Shown: positions 45,002 to 56,906, counted from the stretch's first letter. The stretch: 64,000 nt of DNA from Plenodomus lindquistii (GCA_025504975.1 JANUWI010000006.1:1364001-1428000), one strand, 5' to 3'. A program made the numbers and translations. The notes: a model not told the origin generated them from the letters alone.

Positions 45002-46561
45002 GGATACGAGGACATGACTCACATTACTTCCTACTCTGCGACTGGCTCTGGCATGATTGGCCTTCAGAGCTGATTGCGCATGTGCCGGTTGCGGTCATTG
45101 GCCGCGTGTGGCTTACTCATAGCGACCAGCGTAGCGATGGTTGGCTATGAGAGCTGATTGTCCATGGCTGCACTGTTGTTTCTACTGCTCGGATATCTTA
45201 TGGAGGTCTTTGTTTGTGGTCATTCATCGTTAGTTTCCAAAATAACCTTATAATTTTACACATGTGGTGCAGGATTACAAGACAGCAATTAGTTTGCCAT
45301 ATATGACATTTGCAGAATCCGAGGCTACTCTGACGGGAAAATCGTGACGTGTCAAGACTCAAGCTTTGGACGGTTGGAGTTCAATCCATTCCGGTAGCTA
45401 AGCATCTACTGCGTCCAGTACTTGTGTTACAATCAACATTGTATAACCATGACAAGGGAGTCAAGTGCAATGGGAACTATCAATCTACACTTGTAAGGAC
45501 CCACGCTGTGATCGCGACGGGCACAAACGTCCAAGATGGCGACATCAAAGCCTTGTTGCGCACCGTGATGATGCCCATCTCATGCAGTCTGCTGATACCA
45601 AGCATTCCAAGAACGTACAATTCTTGTCGCTGTTGCATCTGTCAAAAGGTGACGAGATCCTGGCCCATTTCCAATCCCATTAGACCACGACAACACTCCG
45701 ATGTAAGATTGTGTTATGGTATCACGACGACCTGGTATCACCAGTAAGGTGGCGTTCGTGTTTCATAGCCAGCGCTTCGTTCGCAATCTCCAATCCAGCC
45801 GTTTACTTGGAATGTCCACATGTCAAGAATAGGTAGGATGAGCGGGTTAGACTGGCAACCGACTTATGTCCCTCCAGATTGTGATGTGAACAGTCTTCAC
45901 GTCGTATTCAGGTTCCGTCATAGCATTTACACGACAAAATGTGTAGCACAGTAGAGTGAGATGAGGGGAGTTCCTTTCGTGTATCATCTCCCTATAGAGC
46001 TGGCTAGGCCGTACTCAAAAGCCATTACATTACATGATACTATTAGAGCAAGCCAGTCTCCCAAGTCGCTTTTCTAGAAGTGTTGGTATATTTGTGCGTT
46101 GCCGTCCAGTACCACCAAAGTGAAATACATTGTTGCTACAACTTGCCTGACTCGAAGCTCGAGACAAGCCACTAACTGTACATGACAACGTCAACAAGTC
46201 GCAGGAACGATTCTTTCAAACAACCGCAGTGATCTTCAGCGCACAGGCACCAAAGCCTTGCCGTACATTAGCTTGTAGGCGGTCCGCAGGGTCAAATGAC
46301 ACAAACGAGTTCAAACAACGCCGATCGACTGTCGGAAATGATCACCCCGCTTGACTGCGCATCTCTTTCGAAGCGACACTGCCGACTGCGCATCGTTGTT
46401 TTCTCGTAACGGTCGTAACAGTCATGGCCGATTGGTCTTCCATTATTGCTGGCGGAGGATTCGTCGATGTGAAGTTCGGCCATGATAGAGACAGTCCCCG
46501 CTCGGATGCGCAAACTGAGCCAAGTTCCGTTACCGGTGCCGCCGATCCATCGATCGACGTG
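45002..46561. other. Intergenic region
   Basis: About 1.5 kb between convergent genes. It is slightly AT-rich and carries only short frames. No repeat, RNA gene or protein gene is supported. Confidence 0.5.
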
Positions 46562-48614
46562 CTACGTGCTGCTACCACCTCTTAGCCTTTGTGTGTCGTT
46601 TTGCAGAGCGAGATCGAGGTCTATAGACGGGTCAAGGAACGCATCGGCCTCTCTGTAATGTTCCGGCTCGGTCTTGAGAACGGGGGTCGGCAGTCCGAAT
46701 TCTGGTCCTTGTCTGAGCGGTACGTGATTCAACTGCAACGATCCTACTCGATGTTCGAGAAAAATTTGATTCGCTTGTGGCGTTCCTGACTCTCGTCTGG
46801 AAGGTGTATGATCGAGATGCATGGGATCTGGCTCTTGGCTGACAAGTAGCCGCCGTGGGTCATGATGGTTGGCGCTGGAGTGAGGTTCATATGAGCGAGG
46901 TAATGATCCCGATTGTGGCCCTCCTTGTGAGCCCATTGAAGCCTCCACAGATCCAAACACGGCTGAACGAGGATCGAAACCACCTGCAGGTACCTGGGCA
47001 AGGCCATTTGCCGAAAAGATCAAATTGAGAAGTGCACGATAACTCTCATGTGCCTCCAGGCAATTTTGCCTTGCTTTGTTGAGCAAATTAATCATCACCG
47101 TGTTCTGTCCTTGTACCGGAAGACCCTGCAGATAGAGCAGCGGCGCCGGTTGGGTCTTGCCGCGCGTTTCTGGGTGGAAAAGCCAGTCCTGGATAGCTGG
47201 AGCGAGTTCTGTAATCAAAGGCCAGGCCAAATCCACATTGAGTGACGAGGGTTTTGGCGACAAGGGACTCGCTTGATGGCCATGCGATTGCGCCGGTGAA
47301 GGTCGCGAGTGTAGCCTGCGTTGACGTGGATCTTGTGAACGTTCACGATATTGCTTCGGCTCGGCTGACTCTCTGCGTGGAGACAGCGACCGTGGACGCG
47401 GCATGTGTCCTGATTGCTGGAATGTCGCTCGGGAACCATGAGGTCGCTCACCCCATGACTGGATCTCTCGCTGCTCTGCCCTCGTCATCTCCCAACGATA
47501 GTTTCCACTTATCGAAGGTTCTTGGGGATCGGCTCGCATACTGAGGCACTTTGACGTGAATTGAGGCGTCTCCTGTGGATTGTAGGCACTATCCTCCACA
47601 ATGAAGCCATTCGCCTTCAGAATATCCCACTCAGTCGCAGTAGGGTACCGTTGAAGGTCCTGGTACCAGGGGTCGGCGACATTGAACTTCCATCGACGAA
47701 TTGCGAGACTGAGGGGGATATACACCAACGGGCACGGCTATGTGGTGTCAGTCAATGAAGTAAGATCAAGCAATCAATCATCTTACCTGTCCATGGTGAT
47801 CTGAGTGAAGGTCTCCCGCTTTGATTGCTACGTGCCTAAATGGGCAGGGAGCTGTGCACTGCTGAAATGAGCCATGAAATCGCACTGGAGGCTGATGCTC
47901 TTTCAGAAGCTCCTGACAGCGCATGCATCTTCCTTTATGGCCTTCGGGAAGAACTACGTCAAGGCTCAGCATATTCAAGAATGTGCCCGTGGGAGGGAGG
48001 TATCTGATTGGATGCAACATGAGTTGGGGTTTGGTCTGTGTCGCAGGAACTCTAGGGTATAAGAAGAGGGCTTCTTCATCGCTTAAAGCGTATTCAAGAT
48101 TATGGTCAGGTCCAGCTTGAATGAGTGATTGAGTATTATTGGACCGCGGTCGATCCGCCTGCGATTGCGGCGCCTGGTACTCTTGGTACTGAGCCAGGTC
48201 TTGCTGCTGATACAGTGGCGAGCAAAAGGCCTGCTGGTATGGCTGATGTGTCGCTTGTAACGATGACTGGGCACTGGGGTGATGGGCATTCCTGTAAGCC
48301 AATGAAGCCGCTCGATTGACGCCCGTCTGTTGAACTGGACGAGACGGTCCTACAGGTGGCCGACCTCGAGTTTGCTGATTTGGTTGCTGGTGAAGACTGT
48401 GTGGCGAGCCGACGCTGGGGTTGTTTGCAAGCAAGCCATGTCGCTTGTGCTGTGGCCAGTCATGCGGGGCCGGCACATTTGGAGCACTGGCTAGGCTCGT
48501 GTGATGCTGACTTGCCGAATTAGCTGAACGCTGGAGGGGATGCTGGTTTTGTCCATGGCGTGAACGATTGGATTTGGGGTCTGGTCGATTGTATCCGGTG
48601 CCTTCGGGCGTCAT
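46562..48614 (-). CDS. YLPP/CxxC family protein, paralogue 1
   Basis: Exons 48614..47787 and 47737..46562, 667 residues; a 49-base phase-0 intron with GTAAGA donor and ATAG acceptor. The first 180 residues are Gln/Pro/Ser-rich. Then comes the family core: RYLPPTGTFLNM near residue 215, a knuckle C-x2-C-x19-C-x3-C-x3-H (GRCMRCQ; CTAPCPFRH), and GQPCPLVYI, into which the intron falls just before PC. The rest holds RRWKFNVADPWYQDL, an Arg/Ser-rich stretch and a long low-complexity part. The same core, in the same order, is found in the genes at 49567 and 51955. Zinc binding is inferred from the Cys/His spacing. No known domain is recognised. Location is possibly nuclear. Confidence 0.7.
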
Positions 48615-49566
48615 TTTGGTAATGGCGATCGAAGTGGGGAGTAGAAATGAAGCTTCGTGCAAGAGAAATCTTGAATGAACAGGAAAGGCGCGCTAGTGAC
48701 TCAGCAAGCTAACGGTAAAGGTGGAAGCAGGTGGCAGCATTGATTTGTGTGAGTGAGTGTAGTAAAAAGTGGGGTTCCCAGTCATGAGGCGGTCAAGGCG
48801 CTACATGAGAGAGTCTCGACAAACATAGCGGCTGTATAAGAGAGTGGTATGAGGTACAGGACTCAGTTGCACTTCCTTCGATATGATTGGAATTGCTGGA
48901 CAGTTTACGGCTGAGGAGCACGGGACTTGAGACAGCCTCACAACACTGACACCGGTTTCAGGTGCTACAGACCGGATAGACGAACATGGTTAAGAGCGTG
49001 GTCAAGGCTGGTTTCTCGGCTTCGCTGAACATCGGATTGTTCCGAAGGCGCCTGATATCAAGTCTTGAGAGGACCAAGTCCTTTGTTCCAAAGGGCTATT
49101 TCGCCGCAGCAAGAACATGGCGATGTCCCCCGATGAACGAGATTGGAATGAAGTCAAGCTGTTCCTGTGTTCTTCAGATCGTGCTTCCGTTTGCTCTTTG
49201 CAGATTTTCGATTGGCCTAGTCTTGCGGTCAGTCCCACGCGTCCGCATCAGCGCCCACCACAACGTCCTGATCATCCTCTGCCACAGACCTGTAACACAC
49301 TATCGCCCAAGACCAGGTCGAACGTTCTGTTGCACTTGAATTAACTACGCAAGATGTTCCATCTCGAAAAGGCGTTCGCCGCAGCCAGGCCAGCGCAGGG
49401 CGCATCTCGACCTGGTCTGCCCCACGATTTCTACGTCCGCTATACCAAGCTCCGCACCTCCTGTAAGCCAGCATGAAGTTAGCACAAGTGGCATTTTCGA
49501 AGGCGCATTGCGCCGCTGAGCCTGCGCTTTGGCCTTGTGAGTGCGCGGTTGTTTTGCGACTCGACG
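48615..49566. other. Divergent intergenic region
   Basis: About 950 bases between paralogue 1 and paralogue 2, which read away from each other. It should contain both promoters. No gene is supported. Confidence 0.5.
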
Positions 49567-50765
49567 ATGAGCTCTGCTGACACGTCCACTTACGTAGACA
49601 TCCTACCGTCCTATGAAAAGGTCCGCAATGCGAAAATATTCGTCACAACCGAAGAGGAAGAACTGCAGCGCGTGATCGCTGTGACCAACCTGCCTTTCGA
49701 GATCGAGCGCTACCTGCCGCCGAGTGGAGGATACTTTGACCAATATGCTATCGGAAATGCTATCGATACCCCAGGGATGAACCCAGACGGCAAGTGCTTG
49801 TCATGCTACCGCATCAGGCATGGAACGGAGGGGCCAAGGTGCCAGAAGAAGTGTATGCATCACGCCCTCAGATACTGCCACTTCGAGTGAGGTTCGGTCA
49901 GGTGCTCACATAGTTCTCAGGTCTCGTTTGTGATACGGTCGATCACCTCGGAATGCCCTGCGCGAAACTCTATCTCGAGAGCGATTGGTGGAAGGAGCAT
50001 GGACGCACCTTGGGCACAAGGATCGACATCCAGATTCGTCCTTCTCTCGCTGAATGGGCCTATCTGGCCATCGCTGAGGTCGTGGAAGGCATTACAACTT
50101 CAGGAGGGCCTATTGTGGTCAGATGGGACCATCCTATCGTCAAGGAGTTCTATCGGGGGTCATCAATCCCGCACCTGATGAACGGCCCGCCTCCGACTCT
50201 ACCTCTTCAACCCCGACGCCGGAGACCGAAGAAAAGCTCATCGCCACGTTCGCAACAACATCAGGCTGGCGCGGAGAATTTGCTTGAGGCCCAAGACAAG
50301 CTCGGTGTTGCGATACGGCAGCAGGAAGAGTCGCAGCACACTGTATCCCCGGATGCTGTAGCGTCGTACCGTCTTGGCGGCACTGTACCATCTCATAAGA
50401 CCCCCTCCGATCTTGGTAGCTTCGTTCCAGCCCATTCTGGAATAGCACCATTACCTTTTGATCCGAATGCAAGTGTAAGTACAAAGATAACCTGGGCCGA
50501 TGAGTACAAGGTTATCGAAGACCACCACGTGGACATCCAGATGAAGATGATAGAAGAGATCAACCAGCAGCGGCGGCGCATCGTGGAGCTTGAGAAGGAG
50601 CGCGATGCGCAGACTCACCGTGCGGATGCAGCCAGCGAAGAGAACAAGGTCCTGAGACATCGTCTGGAGATCATCATAGCTGTCGCGTCTGAGCCTGGAG
50701 TAGTTGTTGGAAACAAGCGTGCTAGGCACGACGATGCTACCGGCATCAAGGTTGAGGATGAATAA
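49567..50765 (+). CDS. YLPP/CxxC family protein, paralogue 2, with frame conflict
   Basis: The first part, 49567..49886, encodes MSSADTST..., ERYLPPSGGYFDQYAIG and the knuckle C-x2-C-x11-C-x3-C (GKCLSCYR; CQKKCMHH). The second part, open from about 49921 to 50765, continues with VCDTVDHLGMPCAKLYLES, DHPIVKEFYRGS, then a charged coiled coil (INQQRRRIVELEKERDAQ) and a basic GNKRARHDD near the end. Homology with paralogues 1 and 3 shows that both parts belong together. The obvious intron (GTGAGG donor at 49887, TCAG acceptor ending 49920) joins phase 2 to phase 1, a shift of one base that leads to an early TGA. Either the copy is broken, the sequence has a one-base error, or a non-standard splice is used. 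Confidence 0.55.
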
Positions 50766-51461
50766 CTGTCAGAGGGTCATGAGAGGGCTGTCGATACCTG
50801 GGTCGTATATAGGTGTTACGGAAGAGAATATGGAGGACGAGAGTGTCTCCGTGGTTGATCGTAGATAGCATACAATGCACTGATACTCATGTAGATGCGA
50901 CGAAAGTTGCAAGATCTGGTGATTGCATGCCTTGACGCACATCTGAATGCGCATGGTGATCAGCTGTACATAATCAGTTTTATTCCAGTGTGTATCGATG
51001 GTAAATGACATAATTCAATGTCTCGAATAATTGTAGACATAAAGGAAGACGATAAAGAGCTCTGGCCTGTTTGTGACGATAGTGAAGGTGCCTTGTGTGA
51101 CCATAATACCGTGAAATAAGAATTAACAAGCAGAGAAGATTTACGCGGTCACTGATAGGAGCTTAATCAGTACATAATAGTATAGTGAGGTTGTTATAAT
51201 GCTCTGCAATTTACAGTCGATGCAGTAGGTTACGCAGGGAAAGGCGAAATGCGCTCACCTCAATCTTTCAAATAGGGCAAAAAAGAACAAAAGAATGCAA
51301 AAAAGATGCCCAAGATCCAAATCGGCCACGATACCTCGCTAGTTGGTGCACCAACTAGGTACTAATCTTCCGTGATCGCCCCACAGGGGCCGTAGCTCAA
51401 GGGAGTAATTCTGTCGACCACTGCTCGATAAGGTCGGGGCGCGCTTGCGCTTTGATGGAAG
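50766..51461. other. Intergenic region
   Basis: Between the end of paralogue 2 and a small candidate ORF, moderately AT-rich with no gene-like frame. Confidence 0.5.
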
Positions 51462-51671
51462 TTAGCAGAATATCATGATAAATATACAGCAAACATGTAA
51501 CTTTGAAGCAATTGGGGGCTGTTGGCCTTGTGTGGTGAGGCAGTCGCGTAGGGTTTGTGCGATACTGTCGTTTGCGCGTCTCCACAACACGCCTTCACCT
51601 GAAGAAACACAATGTATGCTGGGCAGAGTGAGCCACAATAGCAATAGAACTAAATAGAAGAATTCGCGCAT
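51462..51671 (-). CDS. Candidate small secreted protein, 69 residues
   Basis: An ATG-initiated frame with a strong N-terminal secretion signal (MREFFYLVLLLLWLTLPSIHC), followed by about 45 residues with four more cysteines (RDC, then CC and a final C). Small Cys-containing secreted proteins are the usual form of fungal effectors. There is no recognised family and the C-terminus is hydrophobic, so it may be chance or a first exon. Confidence 0.3.
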   Translation of the reverse strand: MREFFYLVLLLLWLTLPSIHCVSSGEGVLWRRANDSIAQTLRDCLTTQGQQPPIASKLHVCCIFIMIFC

Positions 51672-51954
51672 TGTTATGCAGGATTGAGATAAACATGGCT
51701 AGTGGTGTAAGAAGCTGGCAGGCAAAAGATCGGACGACGTTGGAAGACAAGTGTGGCGCTAACTTAATTCGGAATCGGCAGTCCCTCTTGACTTTGACAA
51801 GGGGCAAGCAGAACCGTCACCAGCGCATCACGAGTCACAACTTCAAGATAGAACCTTTATTTTCATATCATTCAGCATTATTAATCAATAAGCATTATGC
51901 ATCGACTATCATGTTCTTCAGTAGTGGATATACCCTCTATGCGCACACGCCTGC

Positions 51955-53377
51955 CTACGTGCATGGTCGCTTGTTGCTTGTCGCGTACTGCCCACCTCGC
52001 AGCTCCTCATTCTCCGCTCTCAACTTCCTGATCTCTCGGTCCTTCTCGATGTTGTTTTTCCTCAATCTCAAGACCTCGTCTTCCAGCTGCTGGAGTTTAT
52101 TCTCTTCCCCAGGTAGACTACTACCCCCAACCGTGTGGTTGATCTTCGCGCCTGACAGTGACCACGGTGCATGGTCATCGTTGCCCGATACAGTGGTTTC
52201 GCGACTCTGAAGGCGGGGGTCAAGCATATGATTGACGACATTGCGCGAACCCGAGGCAGTATTTGCGGTCGATGCCGTAGCGTTCGTGCTCGTACGAACC
52301 CAATCGGTTGCTGACCCGGCCTGTCCCTGGGCTGCAGGCTTCTTCAAATAGATATTTGTTTTGATCTTCTTGTACCTTGTCCGCGAGATGATAGGAGCAT
52401 CTTTGCCACGATAGAACATTTTGACGGCTGATTCTTCGAAATTCGGAATAATGGGTGCGCCTAATTCGATCGAGTTCGTGATGACGTTCATGTATTTGAG
52501 CATAACAATGTCTTGTGCTGCAGGCCGTACCTGGCGACTATGGCGAGGAATATTGTAAGCCAGGTACCAAGCTTCTGTGCAATACAGCCGATCACAAGCC
52601 TGTCCATCGAATTAGAATGCGTTCACCAACGCAAGCTACTTGTGAAGAGAGTGTACGATGGGACTTACTTCGCCAATGTGAGTTTGCATCCTGCAAAGGC
52701 CACACTTCTTGCCGCAACCCCGGCGGCCGCAGTTGGCCCAACAGGTGTAGCACGTGTCATGCAGATCGACCCCGACAAGCAGCGAATCCAAGGTGTACTG
52801 GTCGAAGTACAGTCCTGGTGGCGGAAGGTAGCTCGTAGCAGGCGACATGAGCGTATCGTAAGAGGTAGATAGTCCGGTAGTACTATGACTTGAGATATCG
52901 GGGGCTTGGGAGACCGCGTCATACTTTGGCAAGGGTGAGATGATGGTCGTGACTGGCGTGCAGGAAGCTGTAGTGCTCGAAGGCTGACTAAGGTATGGTA
53001 CAGACGAACGCGATAAGACTGGGACGCCAAATGAGACTGACGCTGTATTCAACTTTTCATCTTGTTCTGGTTCTGCTATCTGTTATGCGACATACACGCG
53101 AAGTGGATCATGTCCGCTTACCTTGTTTGATGTGTTGATCCTCCTGGGGAGGAACACGCTTGATGTCTGTTGTTTGGTCTGTATTGTGCGCATCGGATAT
53201 CATGCTCACAGCACCCTCAGCACGCAATGGACTCTGATAGGTTTCTGATGGACGAAGGGCGGGGACCATGATGCAAGGCGGTGCCTTGACATCCGCCCGA
53301 ACCGCAGGTACCGCCGGCTTCGGGCCATAGAGCGCCGCCATGAGATATGGATTCGCCATGGGGGTCGTTGTTGTCAT
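51955..53377 (-). CDS. YLPP/CxxC family protein, paralogue 3
   Basis: Exons 53377..53122, 53072..52669 and 52599..51955, 434 residues. Introns: 49 bases (GTAAGC donor, GATAGCAG acceptor, phase 1) and 69 bases (GTAAGT donor, CTAAT branch, GACAG acceptor, phase 0). The second intron sits just before ACDRLYCTEAWYLAY, the same place and phase as the intron of paralogue 1. Core in order: SYLPPPGLYFDQYTL near residue 180, knuckle C-x2-C-x7-C-x3-C (CYTCWANCGRRGCGKKC), ACDRLY, then AVKMFYRGKDAPII, a Ser/Thr-rich spacer, and a C-terminal coiled coil (NKLQQLEDEVLRLRKNNIEK) ending in a basic SNKRP. It shares VK.FYRG and the coiled coil with paralogue 2. This is the most complete of the three. Function unknown. 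Confidence 0.75.
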
Positions 53378-54000
53378 GGGATTGGTGTGCGGAGAAGGGT
53401 AATCGAGCCGTATGGACGTAAACAGCGCGAGGCGCTTGGCGCAACTGCAGCGAGACAGTTGAGGAAGGAGCGGCGGCACGTGAGCCAGACGCCTCCCAAA
53501 TGCTGAGAACCTATCGAGAACATATTCATGAACACAGCAAGATTTTGTCGAAGGGTGACCAGCTTCGGGTGCAAGAATTACTATGGCTCGTTGACGGGTG
53601 TACTCGTGTTCATCTTATGCTGATCATAGCCGAAGGTGCGCGCTCGATTCATCCCATACCTTCTTCCAGTTCAATCCAGAAGATATACGTACTCGCCATC
53701 ATCAATGCCCTTCTTGGGTATCAGCTCTGATGCGGTGGTCTCTCAAAATGAGCGCGCCATCCACAGGCAGTGAGAGTGATGTTCAGGAACCGCCAGTCTA
53801 TGGGGCAGCTTTGCGACTCACAAGTCATCAATGGCGTATTATCGTTGCCAGCCCGTCTTCAATTTAAAATCCATCGAAGCAGATGGAGTATGGGTGCGCT
53901 AGCCATAAGCAGCTAAGCGTTGGTTCCCATGGCGTCGCCTTCACTCGGTCAAGATAGCTGAAACATCTTTCAACAACTAAGCGAAACATTTGCTGTGAGA
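53378..54000. other. Divergent intergenic region
   Basis: Between paralogue 3 and a coiled-coil gene; holds both promoters. No further gene is seen. Confidence 0.5.
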
Positions 54001-54773
54001 ATGAAGTCCAAAGAAGCACGTCTCTCGCAGGCTCTTGTATGTGTCCAAATCATAGACATGGAGCACACAAAGCTGACTTGATGTCGCAGCGCTCTACACT
54101 CCCTCCTCACACGCCGAAAGGACCAAGGGCTCTTCGACAGATGACGCTGGTAGCAGAGGCGGAATCTGATCAACCACTTGGCAGCATCAAAGCCGCCTCG
54201 CCAGAACACGCCGCTTGTCAGCCATCTCCTCTGCTCAACGGCACATGCTCCCCCGTACCAAGCACTGCCGACCAGACCATTCTCCCCACCCGCATCCCAG
54301 GCTATGTCAGCGAAGAGGAACACGAGCAAGCACTCAGCAAGATTGCCCAGCTCTCGCGCAACCTCGATGATCGCATCGCGCAAGCCGAAACTGCCAGCAA
54401 AGCCTGCCGCGATCTCGCAGCCTGGACTTACAACGAGCGCAGCAAGCTCCATCAAGAGATGACAGCTACAAATTCGGAGTCTACTCGTAAAATTAAGGAT
54501 GCGCGCGAAGATTTCCTGAAGCAGCTGAGACAAACTCTGGAGACACAGTATGATCGATTCGAAGCTGAGAATGAGTTGGAACTGCGTTATGAGGATCATG
54601 GAGAGATTCTTCGCAGGACCTTTGTCGCTTACAGGCAGGATATTGCTATGATGGACATCGAGGGCGATAGCGAGGGTAGGAATGATACTGCGGCGGCGGA
54701 CTCAGTTGGTCATATGCACTCGGAATCGCAGGTTGAAGACTTTTCACCTCTTGTAAAGGAGCCGGTTCAATGA
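54001..54773 (+). CDS. Small coiled-coil protein
   Basis: I predict exons 54001..54036 and 54090..54773, 239 residues. The tiny first exon encodes MKSKEARLSQAL; the 53-base intron has a consensus GTATGT donor, a CTGAC branch and a CGCAG acceptor in phase 0. An unspliced alternative would start at the ATG at 54039. The N-terminal 85 residues are Pro/Ser/Thr-rich. The following 110 form a charged helix of coiled-coil type (EEEHEQALSKIAQLSRNLDD; RKIKDAREDFLKQLRQTLET). The end is acidic (MMDIEGDSEGRND). No domain is recognised. Its place beside the YLPP/CxxC genes and its coiled coil suggest a partner or a truncated relative, which is inference. Confidence 0.6.
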
Positions 54774-55437
54774 AGTCATTGCTTAGGAGGTTGGAAATCC
54801 GGTTGACGTGGAGTAGACCAGGTTCGTACGGTCACATGTGTATCTCAGTGAGTATGATGCAGGTTTGGTGTAGCCTGCTCTTCCATAGTGCAGGGAGTTC
54901 TTTAGATCTTCATCCGCACTGTGAGCGTATTCCAACCCGTGCGGGTAGTCTTCGTTGTACGAAGTAGGCTACGATCTCTTTTTGGAATGAAACGAATGCG
55001 CCTGGAGTCATTCTTTACATTCTTGAACGATACAGAGCGCAATCACCTCATGAGTATGTAGCTTCAGGTAGCCACAATAGGTCCGTCGCTGAGACGCAAA
55101 GTACGAAAGTCACTTGCTCTTGTTCCCGATGTGCATACATTGTGACTGCGACGTTGATCGATTCGCGCCCATACGCGACAAGAGAGGGTTCGGATACGTG
55201 GATTCACAATGTGCGAATCTGTATTGTGAAGTTACGACTTGCTTATGTACAATACAGTGTTAACCAGGAACCAAATCACATATAGTCTTCCTCGGATTCT
55301 TCCTGGAAAAATGTATCCTCCACCACAAGATTCTCTTTTCACAAGCAAGATTGAAGAGCCACATCTCCAATATCGAAGCCTAGACCTCGCTTACTCAACG
55401 AGAGCCTTAGACAGGTCACCCTCGCACGATAAGTACA
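54774..55437. other. Intergenic region
   Basis: Plus-strand spacer between two plus-strand genes; no gene-like frame. Confidence 0.5.
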
Positions 55438-56298
55438 ATGGCAGCACATTTTTACCATCTTTCAGGAGACGCCGGTCTCGAGACTGAAGGTGATAACCCC
55501 AGGGGCGATACACATTACAGCGAAATCAACCTGACCAAACTGCAGGATCTCCTCACCGAACCGAAGAGGGTCTTCTTCGAGAAGGCCTGCCAAAAGGGTG
55601 CTATGCTCACGAAATTGATGCAAGCTAACGATCATCAGGCCGGCCAAATGCTCACACCCGCGCGCTCTTCGGCCACCTCCAGCCATCTAGATGTCAACGA
55701 CCTTGCGCATGGCGGTTACCATCCTATGAAGCACTCGCCGTACATGACCCAGCCCATTGCTGCTGTGCTCAAGAACATGTATATGTTTGCAAAGGATATA
55801 ACACCTGTGTGTCACAAGCACGACAAGTCGGACAGCCATTTCCGGCAACTTGTTGTCCCATCTCAAGGTATGCTTGTTGCATTCGACAACCTCTCGCTGA
55901 CCTCCATTCTCAAAGACAGCCCACAGCCCAATTTCGAAATACCAGATCTCAGATGTTGGTCAGACATTGCCTATCTCCAGTGGAAGCTAGGAACTCCAGA
56001 TCCCATTGACCTCAGGTATGTTTTGCGCTATCTAGTCGCGAATGATGTCACCAACGCCATTGCAGACTACATCCATCTCCTACAAGGTGAAGAGCGGCAA
56101 GGTTGGCCAGGTAGAGCTTACGATATGGAATCTCAAGCGGGTCAGGCACTTCTTGGTTCACCTAATGGTAGCGGTGTTGCATATCTGTTAGCTCAACATA
56201 AGGAGCAGCTTGGCCATAAGGTTGTCTCACATGTCACGATGTTTTGTGGCTCATGGGAGCCATTGATGCTTCTCTTTCACATCAAAAACGTAGAGTAG
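55438..56298 (+). CDS. Orphan 286-residue protein
   Basis: Single exon from an ATG with A at -3 (GTACAATGG). No signal peptide or membrane span is present. The protein looks folded along most of its length: LTKLQDLLTEPKRVFFEKAC, a metal-like CHKHDKSDSH near residue 123, YLQWKLGTPDPIDLRYVLRY, and near the end LGSPNGSGVAYLLAQHKEQL followed by GHKVVSHVTMF. I have an impression that this last motif recurs in hypothetical proteins of pleosporalean fungi, but I cannot name the family. Function unknown. Confidence 0.65.
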   Translation: MAAHFYHLSGDAGLETEGDNPRGDTHYSEINLTKLQDLLTEPKRVFFEKACQKGAMLTKLMQANDHQAGQMLTPARSSATSSHLDVNDLAHGGYHPMKHSPYMTQPIAAVLKNMYMFAKDITPVCHKHDKSDSHFRQLVVPSQGMLVAFDNLSLTSILKDSPQPNFEIPDLRCWSDIAYLQWKLGTPDPIDLRYVLRYLVANDVTNAIADYIHLLQGEERQGWPGRAYDMESQAGQALLGSPNGSGVAYLLAQHKEQLGHKVVSHVTMFCGSWEPLMLLFHIKNVE

Positions 56299-56906
56299 TC
56301 AACCAGCAAGCTGCGCTTTCATGTGGCGTTTCCTCCTTAGAGCGTGTCTTCGTAACAAGTCCCCGTACTCGATGCTTTGTTAGCAAGTAATCAATGCTTT
56401 TCTGTCCTATACCGACTTCTATTGTGACCTTTTTCTCTCGGCTGTCATTTTCTTTGCTTTGATCAGATTCGCTCAACGGTCCCAAATACCGATCTTCATC
56501 AGTCGGCGTGCGCACTTTTGTGTCACTAATAAGATTAATTTGTAGCATGAGGCTTCCAGATCCGAGAAGTGACCGGAGTCGCTAATCAGCATACTAGCAG
56601 CAAACAATATAAGACAGTCTTACATGGGATCGTCAACATGTCTAACATTGTAGATTACAGACGACCGTCTCTTTAAGAAAACGTCATGCACCCTGCACAT
56701 CCTGCTGGGTTCTCGATGCGTAGAAACCGGACTTGAAGGTTTTGGTGCTCCATCAGGCGGAGTGAAAGAGTAATACGCAAACGCCGCCGGCCATGCGCTG
56801 CTTTACAAAACGCCCCCCGCGCGCATCGCATCAGACCGCCCACAACCCACCAAGCACCTGCGACTCAACTTTACGGTCACCGCTAGGATTCCTCACATAC
56901 TACATC
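56299..56906. other. Intergenic region
   Basis: Spacer between two plus-strand genes. An in-frame ATG at 56793 would lengthen the next gene by 38 residues, but that leader lacks protein character. Confidence 0.5.
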
